Shown: positions 1-8,030 of the stretch, piece by piece
Layout of the letters: each line of letters begins with the position of its first letter
Numbering within the stretch: the stretch's first letter is position 1
NCBI GenBank assembly: GCA_913009825.1
Contig: CAJVYQ010000006.1
Span: 55,418-119,417 of the forward strand
Source: an uncultured Deferribacteres bacterium
GTDB taxonomy: Bacteria > Zhuqueibacterota > JdFR-76 > DREG01
Direction of reading: 5' to 3'
Length of the DNA stretch: 64,000 bases
Position numbers and translations under genes: made by a program
Notes under the pieces: model-generated
What the model was told of the DNA's origin: nothing
What the model saw: the letters and a program-made list of their open reading frames with translations, nothing else
Database searches by the model: none

Positions 1-1
1 C

Positions 2-1069
2 GCCATCATCTTTACCAATGGCGATAACGATACATTTCCTCTCTGGTATTTGCAATATGTAGAGGGTGTTCGTACGGATGTACGCCTTGTGAATCTATCT
101 TTGTTGAACACGCCCTGGTATATCAAGCAGCTTAAGGATGAGGAACCGAAAGTACCAATCTCCCTGACCGACCAACAAATTGAAAGGATCAGTATCATTC
201 CCTGGCTGAAGCCTAAAAAATTTAGGATTCCGGTTCCTGCCGAAGTATATAACCGGGAGAAACAAGACCTGCAGAAAAGAGGGGAATGGAGGGATACCTA
301 TCCGGAAGTCACCTCTGCCGATATTACCGTGAAACCCACCGTAGGACGGCCGAAAAAACAACTGCTCCGCGTGCAGGATTTGATGGTTTTAAATATTATT
401 TCCACAAACCAATGGAAGCGTCCCATCTATTTTGCCGTCACCGTTTCCGACGAAAACAAAGTCGGTCTGGGCAGGCATTTGCGCATGGATGGCATGGCTT
501 TCAAAGTTGTCCCAATTCCCGGCGAAGATATTTCTGCCTCCAGATTGCAGGAAAATCTGATGAAAAAATTCAAATTCCGTAATCTGAACAATCCCAGTGT
601 CTATTATGATTACAAAACTCAGGGTTTGTTGATCAATTACCGGTCTGCTTTTTTACGACTGGTAAATCACTATCGCCAGAAGGGCGAGAAGAAACTGGCG
701 CTAAAAACCCTGAACAGAATGGAAGAGATGATTCCGGAAAAACTTTTTCCTCTGCCCAGCGGACAATTGGAAATGTCGGTTGGCAAGATGTATGAAGACG
801 TAGGTAAACCGGAAGAATTTGAACGGCGCCTCAAAAATGTTTTAAAGAAAGATCCGCAAAATATTCAGGTTTATTATTGGTTATTGGATTATTATCAGCG
901 GCATCAAAGATATCAGGATGCCATCAACTTGTTGACCCAGTGGATTGAAATGCATCCGAACGATAAAAATGCACAGAAGATCATAGCTGATTTTCAGCAA
1001 AAATTAGCGGGAATCGATTCGAGTGCCCAACAAGCTCCGGAAAAGGAAAAAACTCCCCAAAAGGAATAG
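2..1069 (+). CDS. DUF2723-family membrane protein, C-terminal part (5' end outside window)
   Basis: The frame is open from base 2, so the start lies upstream of the window. The first visible residues (NGDNDTFPLWY, then VEGVRTDVRLVNLSLLNTPWY) match from memory the conserved C-terminal part of DUF2723 proteins, which are large PMT/O-mannosyltransferase-like membrane proteins common in Bacteroidota and relatives. The multi-membrane N-terminal half is not in the window. The last 150 or so residues look like TPR helices (QKGEKKLALKTLNRMEEM, then KDPQNIQVYYWLLDYYQRH). The tail is rich in Lys, Gln and Pro. The family role is thought to be glycan transfer at the inner membrane; the substrate cannot be inferred. 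The family call is fairly safe, the function is not. Confidence 0.75.
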   Translation, partial: AIIFTNGDNDTFPLWYLQYVEGVRTDVRLVNLSLLNTPWYIKQLKDEEPKVPISLTDQQIERISIIPWLKPKKFRIPVPAEVYNREKQDLQKRGEWRDTYPEVTSADITVKPTVGRPKKQLLRVQDLMVLNIISTNQWKRPIYFAVTVSDENKVGLGRHLRMDGMAFKVVPIPGEDISASRLQENLMKKFKFRNLNNPSVYYDYKTQGLLINYRSAFLRLVNHYRQKGEKKLALKTLNRMEEMIPEKLFPLPSGQLEMSVGKMYEDVGKPEEFERRLKNVLKKDPQNIQVYYWLLDYYQRHQRYQDAINLLTQWIEMHPNDKNAQKIIADFQQKLAGIDSSAQQAPEKEKTPQKE

Positions 1070-1237
1070 CGTCTTTCATTCCGGGAATGTGCAGACAGAA
1101 TTTATGGTGATAAAATTATAAACAATAAACGATTCCTTCGTCTGCTGTGATGGGATCGTTTATTGGTTTAAAATTGGCAGGTCGATAGTCAAACATTTGG
1201 TTTTTCTTTGATTTTTATCGTTTAGATAAGGTGAGAG

Positions 1238-1308
1238 AACATCCCCCTTCCCCCCCCTCAAGGCGGGATTTCTAAAATCCCGCCTTGAGGGGGGGGAAGG
1301 GGGATGTT
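1238..1308. repeat. Perfect palindrome with 34-bp arms
   Basis: The left arm 1238-1271 begins AACATCCCCCTTCC and the right arm 1275-1308 is its exact reverse complement, leaving a 3-base loop. The arms include runs of five and eight cytosines (guanines on the right). There is no T-tract after it, so it is not an obvious terminator. A shorter hairpin with the same outer bases (AACATCCCCC...GGATGT) follows purE at 6098-6128, which suggests a dispersed palindrome family. Confidence 0.9.
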
Positions 1309-1343
1309 AAAAAATCTACCTAATCACATCTTACCTGAATAAT

Positions 1344-1538
1344 TAGTGTCTGTCCGAAAACTATAAAAAATAGTAAAAACCGTCATCCCTGCCGTGCCCG
1401 AGGCAAGCGGGCGAAAGCAGCCTGCCCGCCGCAGGCAGGGAATTTGAAGAAAATAAGAGGTTATGGATTCCCGCTTTTGCCTGTTTGTCTCTGGAACGGC
1501 GGGAATGACAGAAAAAGAGAGTTTTCGTTCAAGCACTA
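1344..1538. mobile_element. Family 2 MITE-like element, copy 1 (IS630/Tc1-like ends)
   Basis: The left end reads TAGTGTCTGTCCGAAAA and the right end TTTTCGTTCAAGCACTA. These are imperfect terminal inverted repeats of 17 bp, with TA at both outer edges as expected if TA is the duplicated target of IS630/Tc1-type elements. The interior carries further palindromic DNA, including an inner pair of GTCATCCC and GGGAATGAC ends and a GC-rich CCTGCC...GGCAGG block. It has no coding capacity. Related copies are at 7847-7982, 14269-14402 and 58373-58530. Confidence 0.7.
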
Positions 1539-1640
1539 GTTACAAATCTTTTTTTGACCGAATCACCCGGATTCAGAAAATGAACCACTTGTTATCCCTG
1601 TTGAAAAAAATACGCTTTTTGTAAGATCAGGTACCGGAAT

Positions 1641-2705
1641 TTGCAAATTAAAAAAGAAGAAAAATATCCTCTTGTCAGTATTGTAATTCCTCATTTTGGT
1701 CCCAGTGAAATTCTGCATTCCTGTTTAAAATCTGTGGCAAAATCAACTTTCTCCGATTTTGAAATTGTTCTGGTTGACAATGGTTCAGATTTTGATGAAT
1801 CTTTTTTGGCTGAGATCGCATCCGGTTACCAATATATAAAAAATGCGGAGAATTTGGGTTTTGCCGGCGGATGCAATATGGGGATTCGTGCGGCAAAAGG
1901 GAAATATGTACTTCTGTTGAACAATGATACCACCGTTGAGCCGGGTTGGCTTGAGCCGTTGGTGAATGCGATGGAGAAGGATGAAACAGTTGCCGCTTGT
2001 CAACCCAAATTGTTGTCTTCCCGTTTTGCCGGGAAATTAGATTATGCCGGTGCTATGGGTGGGTTAATCGATATTTTTGGTTATCCTTTCGCTATTGGCC
2101 GGGTTTTTGAAACCACCGAAACCGATGCTGGGCAGTACAGAGGTGTTTACCGGATTTTCTGGGCATCAGGAACGGCGTCGATATGGCGGAAGTCGTTGTT
2201 TGACCAGACCGGTTATCTGGATGAAGATTTCTTTGCCCACATGGAGGAGATCGATCTGAATTGGCGGTGTCAATTGCGGGGGTACAAGGTTTTGGCCATA
2301 TCCGATTCGGTTGTGCATCACTATTCGGGTTATTCGCTGGGGCATGAAACCTGGAAGAAAATGTATTTGAATCATCGCAACAATCTGATCATGTTACTGA
2401 AAAATCTTGCTTCTTTCTCCTTGTTGTGGATTTTTCCGGCGCGACTACTGCTTGAATTGTCGACCGTGTTGTTTGCTCTTTTCACTTTAAACTGGCGCAG
2501 AGTGGGGGCGGTAATTACTGCATTTTTTTATTTGATTTTTCATATTCCCTCCGTATGGCGGAAAAGAAGAACGGTTCAAAAAAACAGAATTGTTCCGGAC
2601 CGGGAAATATTTGACCGGATGTATAAAGGCAGTGTTGTTTGGCAGTCGTTTTTCCGGCGGCGACATGATGTGAACATGTTTTTGGAGATATTGCCCGTTG
2701 AATAA
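1641..2705 (+). CDS. Family 2 glycosyltransferase (rhamnosyltransferase-like)
   Basis: This is a 354-aa GT2 (GT-A fold) enzyme that probably adds a sugar to a cell-surface glycan from a nucleotide sugar at the cytoplasmic face of the membrane. Visible features are the N-terminal strand VSIVIPHFG, the nucleotide-binding VDNGSD near residue 46, NLGFAGGCNMG near 71, a DxD-like NNDT at 94-97, and an acceptor-side region (HMEEIDLNWR). Two hydrophobic segments lie around residues 250-300. The start is a TTG with no strong ribosome binding site, so the exact N-terminus is uncertain. The next gene overlaps its end by 8 bases, and three genes (GT2, methyltransferase, flippase-like) appear to form one operon. 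The sugar and acceptor are unknown. Confidence 0.85.
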   Translation: MQIKKEEKYPLVSIVIPHFGPSEILHSCLKSVAKSTFSDFEIVLVDNGSDFDESFLAEIASGYQYIKNAENLGFAGGCNMGIRAAKGKYVLLLNNDTTVEPGWLEPLVNAMEKDETVAACQPKLLSSRFAGKLDYAGAMGGLIDIFGYPFAIGRVFETTETDAGQYRGVYRIFWASGTASIWRKSLFDQTGYLDEDFFAHMEEIDLNWRCQLRGYKVLAISDSVVHHYSGYSLGHETWKKMYLNHRNNLIMLLKNLASFSLLWIFPARLLLELSTVLFALFTLNWRRVGAVITAFFYLIFHIPSVWRKRRTVQKNRIVPDREIFDRMYKGSVVWQSFFRRRHDVNMFLEILPVE

Positions 2706-3642
2706 TGCGGTTCCAACTTTTACCTGTCGCTTGTGTGGCAGTCACGATGCCACACAGTTTCTTAAAACCCGTGATCGCTACGCGTTCTCAGCCGGCGATT
2801 TTCATCTGTACCGGTGCAGCAGATGCGGGCTTGTCTCTATTCATCCTTTTCCGGATGAAAAATTTGTAAAGTCTGCCTATCCGGAGAAGATTACAAATCC
2901 ATTTCTCTATTTTCAGAATACGGATAAGGATTTTCTGGAACATATTTATTCCTTTTTCCATCCCTATTCGGTAAAGTGGCGCATGGCTCAAGTGGAGAAA
3001 GCTGTCGGCACCGGCAGATTATTGGATGTGAATTGTGGCAACGGCCGCTTTTTGTACGAATTACGACAACATTTATGGGAAGTGGCCGGCGTTGAATCGA
3101 GGGCGGATCAGGCCGGTTTTGCCAGAGAAACGATGGGGTTGAAAGTTTACGCTTCCCTTACCGATCTGGAAGAAAAGTACAAAAACTCCTTTGATGTGAT
3201 AACTTTCTGGCACAATTTCGGTCAATTTTCGGATTTCAAAAAAATTTTACAATTGACTGTCGATCTGCTCCACCCGGGTGGATATATTTTACTGGCGTTA
3301 CCGAACTGGAAAAGTCTTGATTTCGGTTTCTACAGACAACATTGGGCCGCCCTGGATGTTCCCCGGCGTTTTTTCCATTTTAGTCCGCGGCAGGTACAGC
3401 TTCTTGCGGCGCGCCATTATTTAAAAGTTCAAAAAAGTAAAGTGATTCCGTTCGATATTTACTACAATTCGTTGTTGAGTGAAAAAATCATCATGGAAAA
3501 TTCCCGGGCGAGCCGGGTTTTCAAGGCTTTTCGTTATTCCCGGTCTCTTTTTGTTGCTATTATAGCGCATATTTTTAGTCTGGCCGGTACCGGTTCCGGA
3601 ATGTTGTATTTTCTGCGGAGAAAAGAAAGACATGAAAAATAA
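2698..3642 (+). CDS. Class I SAM-dependent methyltransferase with N-terminal zinc-ribbon-like cysteines
   Basis: A 314-aa protein. Cysteine pairs at residues 10/13 (CRLC) and 40/43 (CSRC) suggest a small metal-binding knuckle. The SAM-binding motif I is at about 108-116 (LLDVNCGNG), followed by an acidic residue region and DVITFWHNFGQF, typical of the Methyltransf_23 type. Proteins of this build often methylate sugars or lipids in polysaccharide clusters, and its position between a glycosyltransferase and a flippase-like protein fits that. The TTG start overlaps the previous gene, and its stop lies inside the next gene, so translation is probably coupled. The substrate is unknown. Confidence 0.8.
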   Translation: MNNAVPTFTCRLCGSHDATQFLKTRDRYAFSAGDFHLYRCSRCGLVSIHPFPDEKFVKSAYPEKITNPFLYFQNTDKDFLEHIYSFFHPYSVKWRMAQVEKAVGTGRLLDVNCGNGRFLYELRQHLWEVAGVESRADQAGFARETMGLKVYASLTDLEEKYKNSFDVITFWHNFGQFSDFKKILQLTVDLLHPGGYILLALPNWKSLDFGFYRQHWAALDVPRRFFHFSPRQVQLLAARHYLKVQKSKVIPFDIYYNSLLSEKIIMENSRASRVFKAFRYSRSLFVAIIAHIFSLAGTGSGMLYFLRRKERHEK

Positions 3643-4591
3643 AATTCTCATTGGTGTTAAACTGATTGTAAGTTTTGGTTTGCTCTATTTCCTGGTACAT
3701 AAAATTGGTCTGCGGCCGGTTTTAATCCAATTGGAAAACGCAAAAATATCCTGGCTTTTACTGGCGATCGTTGTTTTTACTTTTAGCAACCTGTTAGGTT
3801 CTTTGCAGTGGTACCTGTTGCTGCGGTATGCCGGTGTGCAGCTTCATTTTTTTCGTGTAGTGCAGTATTATTATATCGGTTTGTTTTTTAATAATATTTT
3901 TATCAGCAATATGGGGGGCGATTTTTTCCGGCTGTTCTACATCTCCAAACAGGCGAATAATAGCTCTGCGGCTGTTTCAACCGTTTTTCTGGACCGATTT
4001 TTAGGCTTTACTATGTTGACATTTCTGGCAATTATGGGGGGAATTTATTGGTCGGGTGCGGGAGGATTGGCCCAAATATGGCCTATTTTGCTTGTTTTGA
4101 TGTTCACCTGGGTTTTGGTTATCTTTGTTTTGTTCAACAAAAAATTGGGCACCTTTTTTCGCTTTCTGTTGAAATGGTTCGTCTCCGAAAAAATCTTGAT
4201 TAAACTGAGAGATATTTATAATTTAATATATGATTTTTCGAGAGATAAACGCTTGTTGGCGTATCTTTTCAGTATCAGTTTTGTTATTCAGCTCAGCCGG
4301 GTGTTCATTCACTATTTTGCCGGAAGAGCGGTGGGTGTGGAAATCGGATTTGTCCCGTTTTTGATTTTTATTCCTATCATTGCCTTGTTTGCAAGTTTGC
4401 CTATTTCTGTGGGCGGTTTGGGTGTAAGAGAACAAACGGGAGTGATTCTCTTCCGACGTGTGGGGATCCCCATGGCAGTAACCATTCCGATGGAGTTTTT
4501 GGCCTATCTTCTTACGGTGGTTTGCAGTTTGCCGGGAATTCTCTTTTTTGTGCTCATCGACAAAAGGAGGAACCAAGATGAAAAAAGTTAA
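3632..4591 (+). CDS. Lysylphosphatidylglycerol synthase/AglD-like integral membrane protein (UPF0104)
   Basis: A 319-aa protein with about seven to eight hydrophobic segments. It has the family-like stretches SNMGGDFFRLFYISK (near residue 90) and LPISVGGLGVREQTG (near residue 250), which I recognise as hallmarks of the LPG_synthase_TM/AglD family. Members are thought to act in lipid or lipid-linked sugar translocation or transfer across the inner membrane. It overlaps the upstream methyltransferase by 11 bases and runs into the lipoprotein gene, so it belongs to the same operon. This homology does not prove phosphatidylglycerol lysylation, because the catalytic soluble domain of MprF is absent. 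Confidence 0.8.
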   Translation: MKNKILIGVKLIVSFGLLYFLVHKIGLRPVLIQLENAKISWLLLAIVVFTFSNLLGSLQWYLLLRYAGVQLHFFRVVQYYYIGLFFNNIFISNMGGDFFRLFYISKQANNSSAAVSTVFLDRFLGFTMLTFLAIMGGIYWSGAGGLAQIWPILLVLMFTWVLVIFVLFNKKLGTFFRFLLKWFVSEKILIKLRDIYNLIYDFSRDKRLLAYLFSISFVIQLSRVFIHYFAGRAVGVEIGFVPFLIFIPIIALFASLPISVGGLGVREQTGVILFRRVGIPMAVTIPMEFLAYLLTVVCSLPGILFFVLIDKRRNQDEKS

Positions 4592-5618
4592 TTTTCTCAC
4601 TGCTATCCCGCTGCTTTTTATTCTAACAGTAACAGGATGCTATCGGGTTCAGTCGGTGAAAGGGCCGGAATATAATTTGTATGTTTTCGCCGAAGATTCG
4701 GATTATGCCGTCCTGAAAGAAACCCTGCATGAAACATTTGAACGGGAAATTTTCACACCTCAGCACGAAAGCCACTTTAAAATAATACACGTGAAACCTG
4801 CAGATTTTGGCAGCTACCTGACGTATAAACAGTTGCTGTTTGTGGCCAGTCTTCAATCTGAAGGCTCGATTGCCGACCTGGTGAAACGTTCCATTACCCG
4901 GCAGAACATGATGGAAAAAGTGAAAAAGGGTGAAAATTTCCTGTTTAAAAATGAAGATCAATGGATCAAGAATCAATTAATCATCACACTTGTGGCACCA
5001 ACTCTGGATTCTTTGACGAAAAAAATTGAAGAGAACAAAGATTTTATCTACAATTATTTTTTTAATTTTCAGCAGAAAACCGTGCTCGATTATGTTTACA
5101 GCCGTCTGGAAAATAAGAAGCTGCCCGGGGAATTGATGGAGAAATTTCAATGGACGGTGCGTGTGCCCCATGATTATTTCATCGACAGTGAGGATCTGGA
5201 AAATCATTTTGTGCTGTTACGGCGCCGTATTCCCGAGCGCTGGTTTATGGTGAAATATTTTGACGGCCTTCAGCCCGATGTGGTTACCGAAGAATGGGCT
5301 CTGGATCTGCGTGACAGCCTTGGAGTGCAATATTTTAAAGGAATCAAAACGAACCGGAAATATTGCAGCAGTAAAGAGATCAATTTCTTAGGCCGGCGTT
5401 GTTTGCGTGTGGAAGGTCTCTGGGAACACGATAAACAGGTTGTCGGCGGGCCGTTTATTTCCTATGTGTTCTATGACGAAGGTATGCAGCGTGTTTACCT
5501 GCTTGATTGCGCTACGTTTGCACCGAACCGCGAGAAAATTCCATTTTTAGATCAGATCGATGCTATGGCGCATACATTTAAAACCAAATTAGAAATTCAA
5601 AGAGAGGAAGCGAAATAG
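4578..5618 (+). CDS. DUF4837-type lipoprotein
   Basis: The start is placed at 4578, where AAAGGAGG sits just upstream, rather than at an in-frame GTG 30 bases earlier. The protein of 346 aa begins MKKVNFLTAIPLLF and has a lipobox (TVTGC) at about residues 14-18, so it is an outer-membrane or periplasmic lipoprotein. The body (GPEYNLYVFAEDSDY, then SEGSIADLVKRSITRQNM and a C-terminal GGPFISYVFYDEG) resembles the DUF4837 family known mainly from Bacteroidota. Function is unknown. It overlaps the upstream flippase-like gene and its stop codon shares one base with the purE start. Confidence 0.75.
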   Translation: MKKVNFLTAIPLLFILTVTGCYRVQSVKGPEYNLYVFAEDSDYAVLKETLHETFEREIFTPQHESHFKIIHVKPADFGSYLTYKQLLFVASLQSEGSIADLVKRSITRQNMMEKVKKGENFLFKNEDQWIKNQLIITLVAPTLDSLTKKIEENKDFIYNYFFNFQQKTVLDYVYSRLENKKLPGELMEKFQWTVRVPHDYFIDSEDLENHFVLLRRRIPERWFMVKYFDGLQPDVVTEEWALDLRDSLGVQYFKGIKTNRKYCSSKEINFLGRRCLRVEGLWEHDKQVVGGPFISYVFYDEGMQRVYLLDCATFAPNREKIPFLDQIDAMAHTFKTKLEIQREEAK

Positions 5619-6088
5619 TGGCGGAAAAGAGTACTGAAATTGCTATCATTATCGGCAGCAAATCGGACGAAGAGATCATGAAATCTTGCATAAAATATTT
5701 GGATCATTTTGGTTTAGGTTACCAAATGAAGGTGCTCTCTGCACATCGTAATCCGGAGGCATTACAAAAGTATATTTCCCAATTTCCCGGGATAGGCGTA
5801 AAAGTGGTCATCGCCGCAGCCGGCATGGCAGCTCATCTTCCCGGGGTTATTGCCGCTCAGGTAACGATTCCTGTCATTGGCGTTCCCCTGCCGGGTTCGG
5901 CAGTACAGGGGATGGATGCCCTATTTTCCATTGTGCAAATGCCCACCGGTATCCCCGTGGCCACTGTGGCAATTGGCAAAGCGGGCGCCGCAAATGCAGC
6001 GGTTCTGGCGGCGGAAATTTTGTCCCTTTCCAATGCAGCGCTGCAGGAAAAAATTGCTGATTTTCGGGCTGCCGGCTCAAAATTGTGA
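5618..6088 (+). CDS. purE: N5-carboxyaminoimidazole ribonucleotide mutase
   Basis: A 156-aa class I PurE, which converts N5-CAIR to CAIR in de novo purine synthesis in the cytoplasm. Signature motifs are visible: IIGSKSDEE near residue 12, SAHRNPE near 41 (substrate-binding Ser-Ala-His-Arg) and AAAGMAAHLPGVIAAQ near 65. The length matches the usual 155-170 residues. The start is a GTG overlapping the preceding TAG by one base, so it is probably translated by coupling. PurK is not in the window. A purine permease lies downstream after an element-filled gap. Confidence 0.95.
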   Translation: MAEKSTEIAIIIGSKSDEEIMKSCIKYLDHFGLGYQMKVLSAHRNPEALQKYISQFPGIGVKVVIAAAGMAAHLPGVIAAQVTIPVIGVPLPGSAVQGMDALFSIVQMPTGIPVATVAIGKAGAANAAVLAAEILSLSNAALQEKIADFRAAGSKL

Positions 6089-6097
6089 AACCCGGGA

Positions 6098-6128
6098 ACA
6101 TCCCCCGTACCGGGGGGTACGGAGGATG
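6098..6128. repeat. Hairpin after purE related to the 1238 palindrome
   Basis: The arms ACATCCCCCGTACC and GGTACGGAGGATGT pair with one mismatch around a short G-rich loop. It begins ten bases after the purE stop. There is no T-run after it, so factor-independent termination is unlikely, but it could stabilise the mRNA end. Confidence 0.6.
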
Positions 6129-6180
6129 TAAAACAACTGCCAATATAATCGTATTGTATCCTGAATGGTTACAAACATCA

Positions 6181-6404
6181 TCACTATTCAGCCCGAGAAA
6201 TACACTAAATACACGAAAAGTAATAATAACCTGAATTGAGCGATTGTAGGGCGATTCGCTGAATCGCCAACAGAATTTACACTAAAACCATAAACCCGTT
6301 TGGTAACAGTAACAAACTTAAAAACAAAAGAATCGCTCAATTCAGGAATAATTAAAAATAGTTTAGAATTTTTCGTGTATTTATTGGGCAGTCTGAATAG
6401 TTAA
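6181..6404. mobile_element. Family 1 element (GTAACTATTCAG ends), decayed, with a nested insertion
   Basis: The left end is TCACTATTCAG and the right end CTGAATAGTTAA, decayed forms of the family 1 ends. The flanks AAACATCA (6173-6180) and AAACATCC (6405-6412) match in 7 of 8 bases, as expected for an 8-bp target duplication. A second inverted pair, AAATACACGAAAA (6207-6219) and its complement (6370-6382), lies inside. A separate element occupies 6230-6346. Confidence 0.6.
6230..6346. mobile_element. Nested 117-bp element with perfect 16-bp ends
   Basis: The ends CCTGAATTGAGCGATT (6230-6245) and its exact reverse complement (6331-6346) bound the element. It is flanked by AATAA on both sides (6225-6229 and 6347-6351), a possible 5-bp target duplication, though the DNA is AT-rich. 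Inside is a hairpin module (GGCGATTCGCTGAATCGCC) that also occurs, in the opposite sense, in the elements at 13941 and 58021. Confidence 0.65.
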
Positions 6405-6432
6405 AAACATCCTTAAAATTGGAAATTGAACC

Positions 6433-7722
6433 ATGAAAGCTTATTTCCGTTTTGAAGAATTCAATACCGGTTACCGGCAGGAGATCATTGCCGGGATCAC
6501 TACATTCATCACCATGTCGTATATCATGGTGCTAAATCCGGCTATCCTCAGTGTTGCCGGTATCCCCAAAGGCCCAACCCTGGTAGCGACCATTCTGTCT
6601 GCGATTTTCGGGACGCTTGTCATGGGCGTTTATGCCAAACGGCCTTTCGCCATCGCGCCGTACATGGGGGAGAATGCTTTCATTGCCTATACGGTTGTGA
6701 AAGTACTGGGTTATTCCTGGCAGACGGCTCTTGGCGCCATTTTTATCGGGGGTGTGCTTTTTGTGCTGTTAACCGTTTTTAAAATTCGCAGTTGGTTGAT
6801 TGAAGCCATTCCGGAAAATCTTAAATATGCTTTTGCAGCCGGAATCGGTTTGTTTCTGATCTTTATCGGCCTGAATGAAACGGGATTGGTTGTGGCCGGC
6901 ACTCCCCTCAAATTAGGCGATATTCGCAGTTTATCAATTTTGCTCTCTGTTGCCGGTTTTTTTATTATCGCTATCCTGATGATCTACAAAATAAAGGGCG
7001 CTATTTTATGGGGAATTATGTTAACCGCTCTCCTCTGTTTTCTCTTTGGTACCGCACCGGCGCCGGAGAAAATTGTCAGTATGCCGCCGGGTATTACGCC
7101 GATATTTTTAAAACTGGATATTGCCGGTGCACTAACCTGGGGATTCTTTTCCGTCATTCTCACGGTTTTTGTGATGGATTTTGTGGATACCATGGGCACG
7201 CTCATTGGCGTGTCCGCCCGCGCCGGACTTTTGGATGAAAATGGAAACCTGCCGGAAATAGAAAAGCCTCTATTGGCGGATTCATTGGCTACTGTGGCCG
7301 GCGCTCTGTTGGGAACGACTACAACCGGAACCTACATCGAATCGGCAGCGGGAATTGAAGCGGGCGGCAGAACAGGATTTACTTCGGTGGTTGTAGCTGT
7401 TCTGTTTGCATTTTCCCTCTTTTTTACTCCTGTTTTTACCGCCATTCCTGCTGCCGCTTACGGACCCGCCCTGATATTGGTTGGTATTTTTATAATGGAA
7501 CCGATACGCCGCATCGATTTTCAGGACTTAACGGAATTGATTCCGGCTTTGATTGTGGTTGTTCTCATGAGTTTTACCTACAATATCGGTGTGGGTATGA
7601 CAGCCGGATTTGTTCTCTACCCGGTTTTTAAACTTTTTAACGGCCAGGCGGGGATAATCAAACCCGGATTGTGGGTTTTGTTTTTATTGTCACTGCTGTT
7701 TTTTATTTTTTATCCGTATTAA
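6433..7722 (+). CDS. NCS2-family purine (guanine/hypoxanthine or adenine) permease, AzgA-like
   Basis: A 429-aa inner-membrane transporter with about 12-14 hydrophobic segments. The stretch PFAIAPYMGENAF near residue 74 corresponds to the AzgA/PbuG-type signature, and the N-terminal GITTFITMSYIM near residue 21 and DSLATVAGALLGTTTTGTY near 283 are also typical of this subfamily. It most likely imports a purine base with protons. Its location after purE fits purine supply, though an element-rich gap separates them. The start ATG follows GGAAATTGAACC, a weak ribosome site. Exact base specificity cannot be read. Confidence 0.88.
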   Translation: MKAYFRFEEFNTGYRQEIIAGITTFITMSYIMVLNPAILSVAGIPKGPTLVATILSAIFGTLVMGVYAKRPFAIAPYMGENAFIAYTVVKVLGYSWQTALGAIFIGGVLFVLLTVFKIRSWLIEAIPENLKYAFAAGIGLFLIFIGLNETGLVVAGTPLKLGDIRSLSILLSVAGFFIIAILMIYKIKGAILWGIMLTALLCFLFGTAPAPEKIVSMPPGITPIFLKLDIAGALTWGFFSVILTVFVMDFVDTMGTLIGVSARAGLLDENGNLPEIEKPLLADSLATVAGALLGTTTTGTYIESAAGIEAGGRTGFTSVVVAVLFAFSLFFTPVFTAIPAAAYGPALILVGIFIMEPIRRIDFQDLTELIPALIVVVLMSFTYNIGVGMTAGFVLYPVFKLFNGQAGIIKPGLWVLFLLSLLFFIFYPY

Positions 7723-8030
7723 TTATTCTGTTGATTAATTAAACTTGCAAGGTTTTTTCCGGAGTACACTTCAACATATTGTATGTTTTAAAAATTTTGA
7801 ATATATTTTACCAAATTGCTCAAAAACTTTAGGAATTTTTTTTATTTTGTGTCTGACCGAAAATGTTGCTTTTCTGTCATTCCCGTGAAAACGGAAATCT
7901 ATAACGTTCTGTTTTAATTGGATTTTTGCTTTCACAGGAATGACGCTTGTGCGGAAATTTTTTGGTTTTCGTTCAAGCACTATTTAATCGATAAACTCAT
8001 TAATGATAGATCATTACTAAAAGAGGAATT
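7723..8030. other. Gene-free stretch with a family 2 element
   Basis: Mostly AT-rich DNA with the element at 7847-7982. The rfbD ribosome site (AAGAGG) is at its right edge. A minus-strand frame here covers the element only. Confidence 0.7.
7847..7982. mobile_element. Family 2 MITE-like element, copy 2
   Basis: Ends TTGTGTCTGACCGAAAA and TTTTCGTTCAAGCACTA match copy 1 closely. The interior differs but again contains an inner inverted pair GTCATTCC and GGAATGAC. The left outer dinucleotide is TT instead of TA, probably by mutation. Confidence 0.7.

Larger units (their letters stand above)
1070..1640. other. Gene-free stretch holding two repeat elements
   Basis: No convincing coding frame is present between the DUF2723 gene and the next glycosyltransferase. 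The stretch holds a perfect 34-bp-arm palindrome (1238-1308) and a 195-bp element with terminal inverted repeats (1344-1538), both listed separately. A minus-strand frame that runs through the second element is an artefact of its repeats. Confidence 0.8.
6089..6432. other. Gene-free stretch between purE and the purine permease
   Basis: It holds the purE-proximal hairpin (6098-6128), an isolated element end (CCTGAATGGTTAC near 6160-6172) and two nested elements (6181-6404 and 6230-6346). No coding frame or recognised riboswitch was seen in front of the permease. Confidence 0.75.

Noticed and set aside
1324..1536. Minus-strand frame of 70 codons
   Set aside because: It covers only the family 2 element and its inner repeats.
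6404..6432. Purine riboswitch in front of the NCS2 permease
   Set aside because: The sequence before the gene is occupied by element remnants and shows no conserved purine-aptamer core.
7771..7980. Minus-strand frame of 69 codons
   Set aside because: It lies over the family 2 element at 7847-7982 and has no ribosome site.
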